DNA of 64,000 nt from Trichoplusia ni. Taxonomy: Eukaryota > Arthropoda > Insecta > Lepidoptera > Noctuidae. Made by a program: the position numbers and the translations under genes. Shown piece after piece: positions 29,528 through 40,998 of the stretch. Location of the stretch: positions 12,121,895-12,185,894 of the forward strand of contig NC_039481.1 of NCBI RefSeq assembly GCF_003590095.1, written 5' to 3'. The notes beneath the pieces are model-generated. The model made no database searches. It was not told where the DNA came from and was given only the letters and a program-made list of their open reading frames with translations. Position 1 is the stretch's first letter; every line of letters starts with the position of its first letter.

Positions 29528-29791
29528 CTAGCTGTTGCCCGCGACTTCGTCCCCGTGGGTAGAAGATATAAGTTATGATTTATACCTGCCCTGATTTTTT
29601 TCACATTTTCCATTGTATCTTCGCTCCTATTAGTCGCAGCGTGATGGTTTATAGCCTAAAGCCTTCCTCGATGAATGGTCTATTCAACACAAAAAGATTT
29701 TTTTAATTTGGACCAGTAGTTCCTGAGATTAGCGCGTTCAAACAAACAAACTCTTCAGCTTTATATATATTAGTATTAGTATTAGTATAGA
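29528..29791 (-). mobile_element. Short non-autonomous Helitron (copy B of 14599-14863)
   Basis: It has the same boundaries as its partner: A|TCTATACTAATA at 29791 and CTAG|T at 29528, read on the minus strand. It differs by one C in the run before CGCGACTTCG. If the block is an assembly duplicate, this is the same insertion counted twice. Confidence 0.78.
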
Positions 29792-29840
29792 TTTCCTAAA
29801 TTGTGATATTAAATTGGAAACTGAAATATGCATGGTTTAA

Positions 29841-30104
29841 TCTTCTCTTCTAATATATAAAATTCCGTGTCACGATGTTAGTTACCGTACTCCTCCGAAA
29901 CGGTTCGAGCGATTTTTATGAAATTTTGTATTCATATAAGGTAGGTCTGAGAATAGAACAACATCTATTTTTATACCCCTAGGTGTACACTAAAAAAAAT
30001 ATTTTATTTTTGGAACGAAATTGTTTATTTTTTTATAATGAGGCATTAAAAATACATACAACTAGAAAAAAAAATGGCAAAACAACGTTTGCTGGGTCAG
30101 CTAG
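29841..30104 (+). mobile_element. Short non-autonomous Helitron (copy B of 14913-15175)
   Basis: It starts A|TCTTCTCTTC and ends GGGTCAGCTAG|T, with indels relative to its partner only in short runs (GC versus GGC, and A runs at about 30048 and 30066). It is probably the same insertion counted twice. Confidence 0.73.
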
Positions 30105-32261
30105 TAGGTTATAATAATCGAATATAATTCGATACCAAGAAAACTCGAATTTCGTTCTAAAAGTTACTGGAAATGTTTTGGGATACATTAAAATAACATT
30201 TTATTATGATTTAGTAGGTGTTATTCATTTAATAGAAACAATCGATTATTACACTTTGAAGTCAACACGCCTGACAACAACGAGCGCGACGTGCCGTCCA
30301 ACAAGTAACACGTACATAACAACAGTTTCTAAGAAGATCGTCAGGTTTCCGAAGTGTGGCAGTTTACATCATAACACTCGGCTGAACTGTTAGTAATTGC
30401 TACTTCCATTGCAGACACGCTGTGTTGGACTTGCGTACGGGAGTTTTGCTCTAACGTGGAATACAAGTTACGCACGCCGCTTCGCTTAGTATGTTTGACG
30501 TGATGGTGGCGAGAACTGGGAACTTGGGAAGTGCATGAGGGGGGGGGGGTATAACTGTGTACATTGTGTAATATCGAAGTCGTAGAGGTTTATTTTAAGT
30601 TGATGTGAGGTGTTGCTACAGTTACTGTTCTATTTTATGTTTAAAAGTATCTTGGCTGTTTAATAAGAAACAAATGTTAAATAATGTAGGTATTATAAAA
30701 CATATAAAAATTATAAAGCACTGACCTAATGCTAAACTTAGGATAAATTTCAAAGTGCAATTGAAAATCTCTTCGGAATAATATTTGCAAACAAAAAGAT
30801 GCACGATCACAGTTTAATTAGCGAGAGGTTCCGTTTTATATTTCGCTGGAGAAGTATTAATTAGTGGCTGAGTGTAAATATTTTACTCGGTAGGTCTTTG
30901 CAGTCGCACTTATACCGAGAAAGCGGACTGGCGCGGGTTGGCGAGGCTGGCGGCTCCGGCGCGGGTCAAAGGTTTTAATTTACTAGTCAGAAATAATAAC
31001 GCTGACGAAATCCACCTCTGAATAGTCTAGAGAGGAAATGAAGAGGTTGTACGCCCTTTTGTAATTAACTGCGGACCCTCTGGATTGTCAACGAGGACAC
31101 CGGATACATTTTTAAGTTTAATTCGTATTTTATGGCCTTCTTGTGGCCAATTGAGAGAAGTAAGTACCTGCGGTGCTCTGTTTGGTAAATGATGTAACTT
31201 TTTATGAGGAATGGTTTCTGGAGAGTTTATGGGGTAAGTCGAATTATGTTTGGTTTTTAATTTTGTTAATGACCCTGTTTCTTTTACTGGAGGGGTTTGG
31301 GATATTGATTTTTCAATTATTTACTTTCTTGTAAAAGCATCAATTTTTTTTTGATAGTATAAACTGTTTATTTCGGTTTCCGAATCAATTGAATGTGAGA
31401 GCGTCAAGTGTTATGCAGTTAGTATGTAGAGTAAGTTCGGCTACATTACAGTACTTGCAAGTTAAGGATCCTGGCATAGTTAAGCACAGTTAGTGAAGCC
31501 TACATCACGCCATCCGTTACTTAGCACCGAGTATGGCGATATTTAACTAACAGAAACTTCCAGTTCCGGTGGACGGCCGAGTTAATATCCGGTTCAGACC
31601 GGTTCAAACCGCTTCACTCGGGAAACTTGGATTTTTGAACTTTAAGGCGGTCGTGAGAGACCGGAGACCGGTAACCTGAACGTAATTGAACGGTTTTATT
31701 GCATTTATGATGAACGTGAGCTCTCAGAGCAGACGGCTTCTCTAATGAAAGTGCAGGAAGTATATGGAAAATGAGTAGAAGTGTGTACTATGAGGTGCAG
31801 TTTAGAAAATGTATCATATTATTGTTTATACTATATAATATTACTCACGTGTAAGCTTCATTTCCTATACTATTTTGATTTATAAACGTACAGATATCGT
31901 TTAAATTGAAACATTTCATATTTTAAATACAAACTGTACATTACCCATAGTTTTAAAGTGTTATTTGTTAAGTGCGTGGTTAACCCATTTTTGTTATTGT
32001 CAAGTGAATAACGCGGTGTTAAAAATCATGAAACCATTTAAATAAAACTACATGTAGATGGTACTGAATAAACAAATAAACGCGGTGTTATTTTACACAA
32101 AAGCCGTTGTTGTTAGTAATCTGTTAAAGGAGTTTACAATAACAAAAAATATTCACATATTTTTATTAAATGAGGCAGAAGCAATAATATATGTGCGATG
32201 AATTTTTAGACATTCATGTTCGGTAACATCCTGACATAAATTAACATTTCAACATAAAAAT

Positions 32262-33591
32262 CTGTGTAACATCGCTATCTATACGAGCGATACTATTTCA
32301 CAATGATTAATCAACACCATTGCTGTTTACCTTTGGCTTTCCGGGAATGCTGGTACCATACGACTAGCAAATAATACGACTTACATGCTTGGCGTGTTTA
32401 CATTACCGAGAGCCTGCGTTGTTTCATTTCGTTTCGCACTGTTAGCAAGCATTGGTTTAGGTAAAACAATGTTGGTCGTTCGTAGCAGGCTGTGCGAGTA
32501 GAAAGAGCAACCCCGCCTATCGTTATCAAGTTGAAATCAAACCGCCTTTTTGCGTTAGCGCCCCTCGCCTCTTTCGTTGTTTGTATGTATTGTACTTTTC
32601 GACTTACCGGAATAATTTCGCTGTTCCTTTTTGTAACTGATACGTTTATAGCCCTGCAAACATTGCTTCCAATCGGTTTTTATGCAATGGATACGAAATG
32701 GAGGTTTGAATAACAAAAAACTGATTTTTTTTTGGCTATCGAACAATGTTTTTCTACTTTGATAACGATGAGAAGACTTTTCCTTTGATTATTTACAGCT
32801 AAATTGAGTTTTCAGTTGAAAACTGATCGTAGTCATGAATTTTTGGTGTTATCTCCTGTTACGTTTCTGTAGTTTAAATAAAAAATATCAAAGTGAAACT
32901 CAATAGCTAAAGGCATTACAGGCAGTTTGGTACGTACACCGAATTATTCATGTTGCTAAACTGACACATTTTGAATTCACTTTACACAATTTATAGGGTA
33001 CCTACTAGGTATACAAGATAGATGACAGCGAGGGGCAAAACATCACGTTCAACAGAATATTGATAATGTACTATTAGGACAAAGTACATCTATTTATTTT
33101 AAGAGTACTAAATTTTGCTTCAAGCTTCGCGAATTTGAATACACAGGTATAATGTAGGTGGTTTCTTAACCTGTCGGGCTCGCCTGACCGTCGGCGACGC
33201 CATGTTCGCGAGAAACGCGACGAGAATTTATAATATTCATAAACAAAATGAATTCTTGGAGTGGAGAGTACCTCCTCTGTTTTACAATCTCCAATTATGT
33301 TCAAGCCTTTTAGAGGTTACAGGAATTTATTCAGCGCGATGTAATTTGTTTATGAGTAGATAAGTGTTTTTAGTACTCTATGCTATTAGTTTTGTGTACA
33401 GATATTTAAGCAGAAGACAATCACATAATTAATGTCCTTGTTTAATATTCCATGGTCTTTATTGTGTTTTCCATTTCTCGTTACGCAAATAATTTTAATG
33501 CAAGACTTAATAAAATTATTGTTAAAAAATTTAAACTCATGTGAAATGTTTTCTTTGTTATTTAGTTATGTTATAAAGTAACAGCACAACA
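32262..33591. other. Non-coding stretch, no gene recognised
   Basis: This is unique sequence after the duplicated block. Reading frames are short and overlap on both strands. I see no RNA gene or transposon end. Confidence 0.55.
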
Positions 33592-33651
33592 GTTATTTTT
33601 TTCATTAAAGAAAACGTAGTTGTAACGTTTTCTTTAATGAAAAAAAATAAC
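33592..33651. repeat. Foldback: 26-bp stem with 7-nt loop
   Basis: The left arm, 33592-33617, begins GTTAT and ends AAAACGT. The right arm, 33625-33651, is its reverse complement with one extra A in the A run. The loop is AGTTGTA. An outer CAGCAC at about 33582 has a matching GTGCTG at about 33668. It could be a small foldback transposon or a hairpin RNA. There is no reading frame. A Helitron begins 36 bp to the right. Confidence 0.75.
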
Positions 33652-33686
33652 TTGCGAAATTCTATAGTGCTGCTATATCTATACTA

Positions 33687-33915
33687 TCTATACTAATATA
33701 TAAAGCTGAAGAGTTTGTTTGTTTGAACGCGCTAATCTCAGGAACTACTGGTCCAAATTGAAAAATTCTTTTTGTGTTGAATAGACCATTCATCGAGGTA
33801 GGCCATAGGCTATATAACATCACGCTGCGACTAATAGGAGTGAAGATACAATGGAAAATGTGGAAAAAACGGGGAAGATTCTAACCACGTGGACGAAGTC
33901 GCGGGCAACAGCTAG
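33687..33915 (+). mobile_element. Short non-autonomous Helitron (229 bp)
   Basis: It starts A|TCTATACTAATATATAAAG at 33687 and ends GCGGGCAACAGCTAG|T at 33915. The 3' hairpin region (GTGGACGAAGTCGCGGG) is present but one arm has mutated. It belongs to the same family as 14599-14863 with an internal deletion. It is non-coding. Confidence 0.8.
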
Positions 33916-35885
33916 TTAGAATATAAAAGCTGAAAACATAATAATATACAATTTTTCTGCATGTGTCATATGTTTTCAACTGCAAAAAATGTACCAGATA
34001 ACGAATTGAAAAAGATTAAAAAAAGGGACAGCTCTTGAGTTTTTATTCAACATTTCTTCTCAGTGGAGACATATAAGAATGGCAAGTAGAGCGTTTTAAA
34101 AAAAGACTTTTTAAAGTGATGTCATATCCTACTTACCTACAGAATAAATGATTTCATTTCATAAAACTACAATGTATTTGTTGCAGTCAAATTACGAGTG
34201 TGTGTTTCCTCCGTAGCTCACAAACTAGCATAAAGCATCGTTCACCGCGGAGCGTCGCTAAAGCATTTTATTTCCAAATCCCATATCAGCGTTTATCTGG
34301 TGGCACATCGAGCATTGCACAAGCATGCAAGTGAGGCTTATTACCATACAAAACGCGTTGCCGCTCCCGCGCTCTACCCACTGAATCTTAAAGCCTGGCT
34401 TCAGAGACAGGTACGTATTACAGTTAGGTTATGAGCCTGTATTACACGACCGGAGATGAAGTGCTCGTCTACTTCGTACTGGGTAATGACTCATTTTTAA
34501 AATGAGCTTAAATATTACATTTTTTTGTCTCTAGAACTAAGAAAAAATTGGGTAAACTTTTACGACGCAACTTTTTTTAATCTGTTTTTGTTCTGATGTT
34601 GTATTGATACTAAACCTGTGACTGTCTAACTGTGACAATGACTTGTTAAATTATTTTTCTAAAATACGGAAAACTACATGCATTCTATTACGGTACACTC
34701 ATAGAAGGTTACCGAATAGTTAAAAAGCAGCATTAGACTAACACTTATCACATTAAAATAACTAGCTTATTAGTGGTGGGGTCCAATAAAGTCGTGCTAC
34801 GTGCAAAACTCATCCCTGTCAATCCGATATAATACGGAACAAGCGATCCACCACATCAGATAACAGCGTACTCGATATCTTCGGTCACGGATGATTTTAT
34901 AGCGAAAGTTACGAGGAGGCGTTTCGACACCTCCGCTATCGAGGTGCGCATCGCTCGCGATAATTAGCGGGTCGTGATCGTGCGCGATCGGGCGATATCG
35001 GCCGCGATCGGGCGATTGCGACTGATTGCGATGCGCACGCTACGAGTACATGCGCGTGTCGGCTACAGATCCTATCGGCACACATGATTCATATTTTTCA
35101 GTTAAGCTTAGCTAAGTTTATGTTAGTTTAGAATTTACTATCTGATTTAATTTTTCAGGCCTAATTTGTTTTTAGTGCATGTTCTTAGAGTGGAAGTGAA
35201 ACGGCACATGCACATCTTTAGTTGACCTTAGAAAAGCTGACGACATTTTTTCTGATATTTGGTCCTTTATTAATTATTTTTGACGTTAGATACTTTAATA
35301 AATACCAATCAGCACAACAAATAAAATCGAATCTAAGTGCTGAATTTAAAAGCAATCAGACACACTCAGAGGTTGTTGTCTAAATATAACGAAGTGAAAT
35401 GAGAATGAAGACAATATAAATGTTTATTTTTTAACGCTGATTGGGTATTAATGAAAAAAATTAAAATGACTTTTTTTTTAAGAAGCTTCTTACACTTGCT
35501 TGTTACATTTTTTACATCAAATCTCTACTACTTCACAATTTCAAACATTTGCGTGTAATTGGTACCAGTTGTCGCTTAGCATATGCATGTACATAATGTG
35601 TTCTAACATTGATTTTATCTTTAGTGTTTTCCTGTCAATAAGCAACATCAACCAAGCTCAAATGCGCATGAGGTGTATTAATTAATTGATTAAAAAAAGA
35701 AACTCTAAATACTAAATAGTGTTTTTTATAGAAAAGCGTTAGTTGAAGTCGAAAATCAGAATGAATGATAGCTTTTGGCCACAATGTATGTCGTTACCAG
35801 TCATTATGCACACGACTTAGCTCCACACCTATGCTAAAGAGCGTGCGAAGGAAAAAGGTGCGGCTTTATTAAATATTATTAAATA
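33916..35885. other. Non-coding stretch with one GC-rich block
   Basis: No gene is recognised. The stretch is AT-rich except for a GC-rich block at about 34870-35080, described separately. Confidence 0.5.
34870..35080. promoter_or_regulatory. GC-rich block with clustered CGATA motifs and a 20-bp tandem pair
   Basis: CGATA, on either strand, occurs at 34873, 34937, 34958, 34993, 34996 (overlapping) and 35073. By chance about one would be expected in 200 to 500 bp. A 14-mer, CGCGATCGGGCGAT, is repeated at 34983 and 35003, a 20-bp period. In Drosophila, clustered CGATA motifs are bound by BEAF-32 and DREF at insulators and housekeeping promoters. Applying that to this moth sequence is inference. 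No gene start is visible beside it. Confidence 0.35.
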
Positions 35886-36008
35886 CTAGCTGTTGCCTTC
35901 GCTCCTATTAGTCGCAGCGTGATGTTATATAGCCTATAGCCTTCCTCGATAAATGGTCTATTCAAAACAACAACAAACAAACTCTTCAGCTTTATATATT
36001 AGTATAGA
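35886..36008 (-). mobile_element. Very short Helitron, internally deleted (123 bp)
   Basis: On the minus strand it starts A|TCTATACTAATATATAAAG at 36008 and ends GGCAACAGCTAG|T at 35886. The 3' hairpin (CGCGGACGAAGTCGCG in relatives) has been lost together with the sequence before it, while both outer ends remain. It is the same family as 33687-33915. Confidence 0.7.
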
Positions 36009-36076
36009 TGTACCTCATTATACCATCGCAGTACAACCCTTCCTTTAATAACGTGCTATTACAAAACAAATCTATA

Positions 36077-36310
36077 TCTATACTATTGTTTGTTTGTTTG
36101 AACGCGCTAATCTCAGGAAATACTGGTTCAAATTGAAAAAATATTTTCGTGTTGAATAGAACATTCATCGAGGAAGGTTTTAGGCTATATACTATCACGC
36201 TGCGACTAATAGGAATGAAGATACAATGGAAAATGTTGAAAAAACAGGACAGGTATAAATCATAACTTATATCTTCTAACCACGCGGACGAAGTCGCGGG
36301 CAACAGCTAC
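36077..36310 (+). mobile_element. Short Helitron with altered last base (234 bp)
   Basis: It starts A|TCTATACTATTG at 36077 and carries the intact hairpin CGCGGACGAAGTCGCG followed by GGCAACAG. Its final tetramer is CTAC where CTAG is expected, followed by T. The last G to C change would probably impair mobility. It lies 68 bp from the oppositely oriented relative at 35886-36008. Confidence 0.72.
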
Positions 36311-38537
36311 TAATATATATAATTCTGCTCTTTTATATCGTGCGTTATTTTTCGTTTTTTGCAAGTGATCATTGGATGAATTCAAAAACACATTGAAGGA
36401 ATGCAAGTTACCAGCGGTTATACCAATACTGATCTATTGAAATTCTTCAAATACAAGGATCTCTCTGGGATCAGAATCCGCTTTTACTTAACTATGCAGA
36501 GTGCATGAGCACTATAAGTGGCTTTTCATTTCGAGTTCCGAGTTGCGGACTACTTTGATGTTTGTGTAATTTGTAGATCTGCTTCCAGACTTCTAGGGTG
36601 TCAACGAAGCAATGGTATTACTTGCAGTTCGTTAATTATGAATCACGAATGCCTAATGAACTGACTGTGGCGTGCGCTGGTGTGTCTGCTTTAGACTCCA
36701 TTACGAAACAAGAATTTGGGTCATTTGTAAAGGTTCGTCTTAGAATATACCGTTTGCAGTTGGAAACCATAGCAGCTATTGTGCAAAATAAAACATAAAT
36801 CCTATTGACATGAATGAATTACATGGTATTTAAAACATATTTTCTTCCTGCAGTTTGTAGTCCTAACAGTGAGTGTTCAGGAACGAATCAGCGTTTACGC
36901 TTTTCTGAAAAAATGCAGATCAACACCATATCAAATAAACTGTCATAGAAAACACTTTGTCCAAATCGAATATTTGCCGACCTTACCGATCAGAGGTCGG
37001 AGCGAAGGGTCGCACATTTTCGCAGCCTATCGGCCATAGCAATCGTTTGTTAGAGCCGGGATTCGTGGCAAACTGCTTGCCATACAAATGCTAAGCGTCC
37101 GCATCGGTCCGTGCGAGTCCGGACTCGGCCCCGTCTCGTGAGGCTCCCACGTTCACGACTTCGGATTGCGAAATCATAATGTAGGGATTTATGTTGATTC
37201 GCGTTTAGATGCGACGACGTTGCCGCGCGACTGGAGCCGACAAAATGTTTTAGGGTTAAACATCATTTTACGATATTGTTATGTTGTTTTTTATTTTACG
37301 TAATATGGAGCTATTACGTATACCTATTGCTTTAACAATAGCAATACGACAGTCTAATTAAAAACACACCAAACATATTTTGGTTCAATTATACTATGTG
37401 ACCTAATTGAGTTTACGTTCGACACCAGAAAAGAACAGTATCATGATGAGGAAATTAAAGTAGGTATTACATCTCGTCTGTGCCTCATGAGACTTAACAA
37501 AGTTCAAAATAAATGTATAGGTAATAATAAAATAAATCTCATGAAAAAGCCAATCCAATTATTTTAATTCATTGGATTAGCTGAACAAGGTGATCGATAC
37601 CAACTGCAACTACCAACAATGTTCAAAAGTAACTTTGTAAGGCTTTGTGTTTCTTGCCCGAACACAATAGATAGCTTCGTGCCGCCCTTAAAACTTGAAC
37701 CAGATACAATCTGTGTTTCTTTCAGTGGCTGCCAACCTCTGCGTGGGTGAGCCGGTACCGGCGACAACGAACCGCCTCCAGCTCTTCAAAACTCCTCCTA
37801 ATTTATATTTTCCTTCGTAAATGTTTGTAAATTGTGAGCCACTTACAAAAGCTTGACTTTCCTCCCGATAAGTATCTGACACAGTTCGCAGAAATTGTTA
37901 GCTAGGATTAGTTTTGTTGTCTCGTTAGTATAAAGACTGCTTAAAGAGGTTATTCAAATTAAAAAGAAATCGAATTGTGGTAAAAAATACTGGTAGAGAT
38001 TAATTTAAATCTTGTAGCGTCAACAAAACGTCCACAAAAGCTTTCAAAACGTACCTAAGCGTGGGTCGGAATATAGATACGAAAGAATAATAGAAAGGTT
38101 TCATCGAGGACATCATTACAATACATTCTAAACTGTGGTTATTTAACCCAATTTAAGTTGTACCTCAAACGGCAGAAACTTTTCCCCGTTAATTGCCGGT
38201 TCAACCCTTTGGAGATTATACCTGATTGAATGTTCGCATTTGTTCTACAACTTTTAGCCCACTGTTAATATAAGTTGTCTGACTAATACAGAAATAGCGT
38301 AACATTATGGAGGTCAAAAGTGCGATATTTCGGATATAAATGTAAATGGGTATAAATAGTTATCAGGAACTAAATATTTTTATAAATTCAAAATTTTACA
38401 TTTTCTGTCTATGGGAAATAGAAAGATTATTCAGGCGCCCAGTTTGATGAGCAAAGCCTATCATACCATAAACCTAACATCCTATTTGGCTTTCAGATTT
38501 CTCCGAATTATTCGATGCGTATTTCGAATAATTTGAC
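36311..38537. other. Non-coding stretch, no gene recognised
   Basis: There is a GC-rich islet at about 36970-37150. A short inverted repeat, AATCCAAT...ATTGGATT, lies at about 37553-37580. No coding region, tRNA or transposon end is recognised. Frames up to about 76 codons exist but have no family features. Confidence 0.5.
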
Positions 38538-38775
38538 GACCTCCGTGGTCGAGTGGCGTACGCACCGGTTTCAAGGTATCGCTAGCTCTGAGGTCCCGGG
38601 TTCGATCCCCGGTCGGGTCAATATAAAAATTCACATTTCTACATTGTCTCGGGTCTGAGTGTTTTTGGTACATTCGTTGTATCTGAATTCTATAACACAA
38701 GTGCTTCAGCAACTTACTTTGGGTTCAGAACAATGTATGTGATGTAGTCTGCATTTATTATTATTTATTATTATA
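38538..38775 (+). mobile_element. tRNA-derived SINE, Metulj-like
   Basis: The head (38538-38620) is tRNA-like, with an A-box region GTGGTCGAGTGGCG and a B box GGGTTCGATCCCC. These would form an internal RNA polymerase III promoter. A body follows with the phrase CATAACACAAGTGCTT-like (TATAACACAAGTGCTTCAGC), then AATGTATGTGATGTAG and a tail of TTATTATTATTTATTATTAT. The order and wording match a SINE that I recall as abundant in moths and butterflies (Metulj). It is non-coding and would need a LINE reverse transcriptase. The TTATT tail resembles the tail of the LINE at 46-50 kb. No clear target-site duplication was found. Confidence 0.75.
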
Positions 38776-39499
38776 GTTTCGATTTTTCGGATGCTCTATT
38801 GTTTCTTCTACTTCCCTATTTAATATATTAGTTGTTGAGTGAGTTGTAAGGATCGCGGTAGGCGGTTGTGTAATGGGCGTAGATCGCGCGATAGCGGCGC
38901 GGCGGCGGCAGACCGCACGCGAGCTCACGCGCCGCGATGTGCATTTTACACCACCCTGTATCTAATTGTGCTTTGTACGGTTAATTTGTGATTCCTGCGC
39001 TAGAAAGCAATTAACGAATTCTTAGTTCTTGCTTTTGTTTTGTATACTGACAGTGGTGAGGCGTTTGTGAGAGTTTCAATACTAGTAGGTAATAGTTTAA
39101 ATACAACTCTTTTTTTGTCTGTTGGCCTGTTTTGAAATAATATTAAATGGCATTCACCAATTTTTATACATAAATGAAGGTGTCATAATATATAATATAT
39201 TTTTAATGTTTTATCTTGTTATTAACCAATATCGGGCTTTAACTTTTGCCGTGGAAGTTAACAACCCGGGCATACGTCACAATATTAATCTTGGCCCTCA
39301 TTTCACTTTGTTTTTTATACGCATAGGAAAATCTATATATTAATACGTGATGCCAAAACTTTGTACCCCTTTTTACAAAAATTGCGCGGACGCAGGAGCA
39401 TAAAATTTGGCACACTTATAGTTTATGTGCAGGAGAAGTGCAGAACGCTAATATTTTTCCATAATAATGCTTCTAAAGTACATTAAATCAATAAATAAA

Positions 39500-39645
39500 A
39501 CATTACCCACACTACCATGCATTTCACACACACATGTTTCTTTTGTTTTTAATTTTGTCCGTAGACATGGAAACATTACACACACTACCATGCATTTCAC
39601 ACACACATGTTTCTTTTATATTTCATTTTGTCCATAGACATAAAG
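39500..39645. repeat. Two 73-bp tandem units
   Basis: The units 39500-39572 and 39573-39645 both contain ACTACCATGCATTTCACACA and then a TTTTGTCC(G/A)TAGACAT stretch. They differ at a few positions. More diverged partial units follow at about 39690-39740 and 39825-39895. The array lies inside the proposed Helitron. Confidence 0.8.
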
Positions 39646-40211
39646 TACTGACATTGACATATCAAAAATATATATATTTGCCTACATTCTCTGTGGTCAA
39701 ATGGTTTCTTTTGATTTTCATTTTATGCATAGGCGTAGAGTACTCAAAAAAAAGTTTTATTTGCCTCATTTAATATAAAAAATATTTTAATAATAATGCA
39801 TAAAAAATACATTAAATATTTAATAAAACATTATACTAACCAGCATGCATTTGACACACGCATAATGGAGTCTGTGGTCAAATAGTTCTTTTGTCTATTA
39901 TTGACATGTTTAAACTTTAGTTTGAAAGTTTTTCAAACTTTAAAAGTTTACGAATACTACGTGAAATACTGAGCGCTTATACAAATTTATATGAGTTGTG
40001 TATGTGAGTTGTGTCGTCTTTTAAGGACTTCGGGTATTCTTTAGTAATCGGCTGCATTCATAGGAGTGTGGGGATGGGGAGAGGGGGGAGGGGTGGTGCC
40101 CAGGATATACCCCCTAAAGGGAAAAGATGCGGAAACGTATATTTTTTGAGATTTTTTGAAATTTAGTTTTGAGGTTAGGAGTGTCAAAACGGTGTTATTG
40201 GCTCGGTCGAC

Positions 40212-40324
40212 GGAGCCCCGCTTCGCGGGGCTCCTACTTCTGGGTGGTTTAAAAATAAATAACCACGAAGTGGTTGGCGGGGTCTATTCGCTCGCTTCGC
40301 TCGCTCAACGACCCCGCCAACCAC
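40212..40324. repeat. Cluster of three perfect GC-rich hairpins
   Basis: Hairpin 1 (40212-40234) has a 10-bp stem GGAGCCCCGC with loop TTC. Hairpin 2 (40261-40275) is AACCAC-GAA-GTGGTT. Hairpin 3 pairs GTGGTTGGCGGGGTC (40270-40284) with its exact complement at 40310-40324, and its loop holds the inner palindrome GCTCGCTTCGCTCGC. Hairpins 2 and 3 share a strand and so are mutually exclusive. TAACCTAACC, two units of the insect telomere repeat TTAGG on the other strand, follows at about 40328. The role is unknown. Confidence 0.85.
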
Positions 40325-40998
40325 TTCTAACCTAACCTGTCCATGTCGGGGTGCTCCGAGTCGGGGTGTTAACTATGATGATGGTTCCAGATTTAGTTTT
40401 ATACATTTCAACATTTTACATAAATTTCGATTTATATGATAATCATCATAACAATTTAGAAAAATCACAATACGAAAACACGGAACATAAACAATCGCGA
40501 ACGAAAAGCGAATGAACTAAATGAACTATTGGAATGTAATTACACTCTTTGACAGTTGAGTGACACTTCAATATGACGGTTAGAGTGAGAAAACACTAGT
40601 TTTTGCCATACATTATAAAATTTTCTGTTTCATTTTTGAGAATTAACCTCAAAACTTTAATTTAAGATTTCTCAAAAACTACACATTTCCGCACAAAAAC
40701 ACTTTATATTATAACTCGGGGCATCATTGCCGATCTATTAAAACCAAAAACACCCAGTAATTCGTGCAGCCCGTTTCTAAAGTCAACCCAGGACTTCTGT
40801 CTTCTGTAGCAGCAATCTGCAATACCTAACAACATTCAGGTACAATTTTTTTTGCTATAGTTTACGATTTCAGTAATTGCATATACTTTAGGATAAATAA
40901 GTGATTTTGTGTACGAATTATCAGAATTAACAAATCACCATACAGGTAAAAACTTTTTCTCTTCTTGATTTCAGTAATTTGATGAAAGAACTTTAATT

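Larger units (their letters stand above)
18334..32261. repeat. Copy B of the 13.9 kb duplicated block
   Basis: This is the same sequence as 3396-17333, starting immediately after the N gap and running without a break into unique sequence at 32262. It is 10 bases shorter in net, through single-base homopolymer differences such as the C run at about 18650, the T runs at 21005 and 21233, and the G run at 23127. These differences alter apparent reading frames between the copies. For example, the 67-codon frame at 21104-21307 has a different middle from its partner at 6171-6374. I see no gene here, only short Helitrons and GC islets. Confidence 0.93.

Noticed and set aside
37553..37580. Inverted repeat AATCCAAT...ATTGGATT
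   Set aside because: The arms are only 8 bp and AT-rich, so chance is sufficient. No flanking duplication supports a transposon.
38482..38712. 76-codon minus-strand frame with DPTGDRTRDLRASDTLKPVR
   Set aside because: It is the reverse translation of the SINE head and is not a protein gene.
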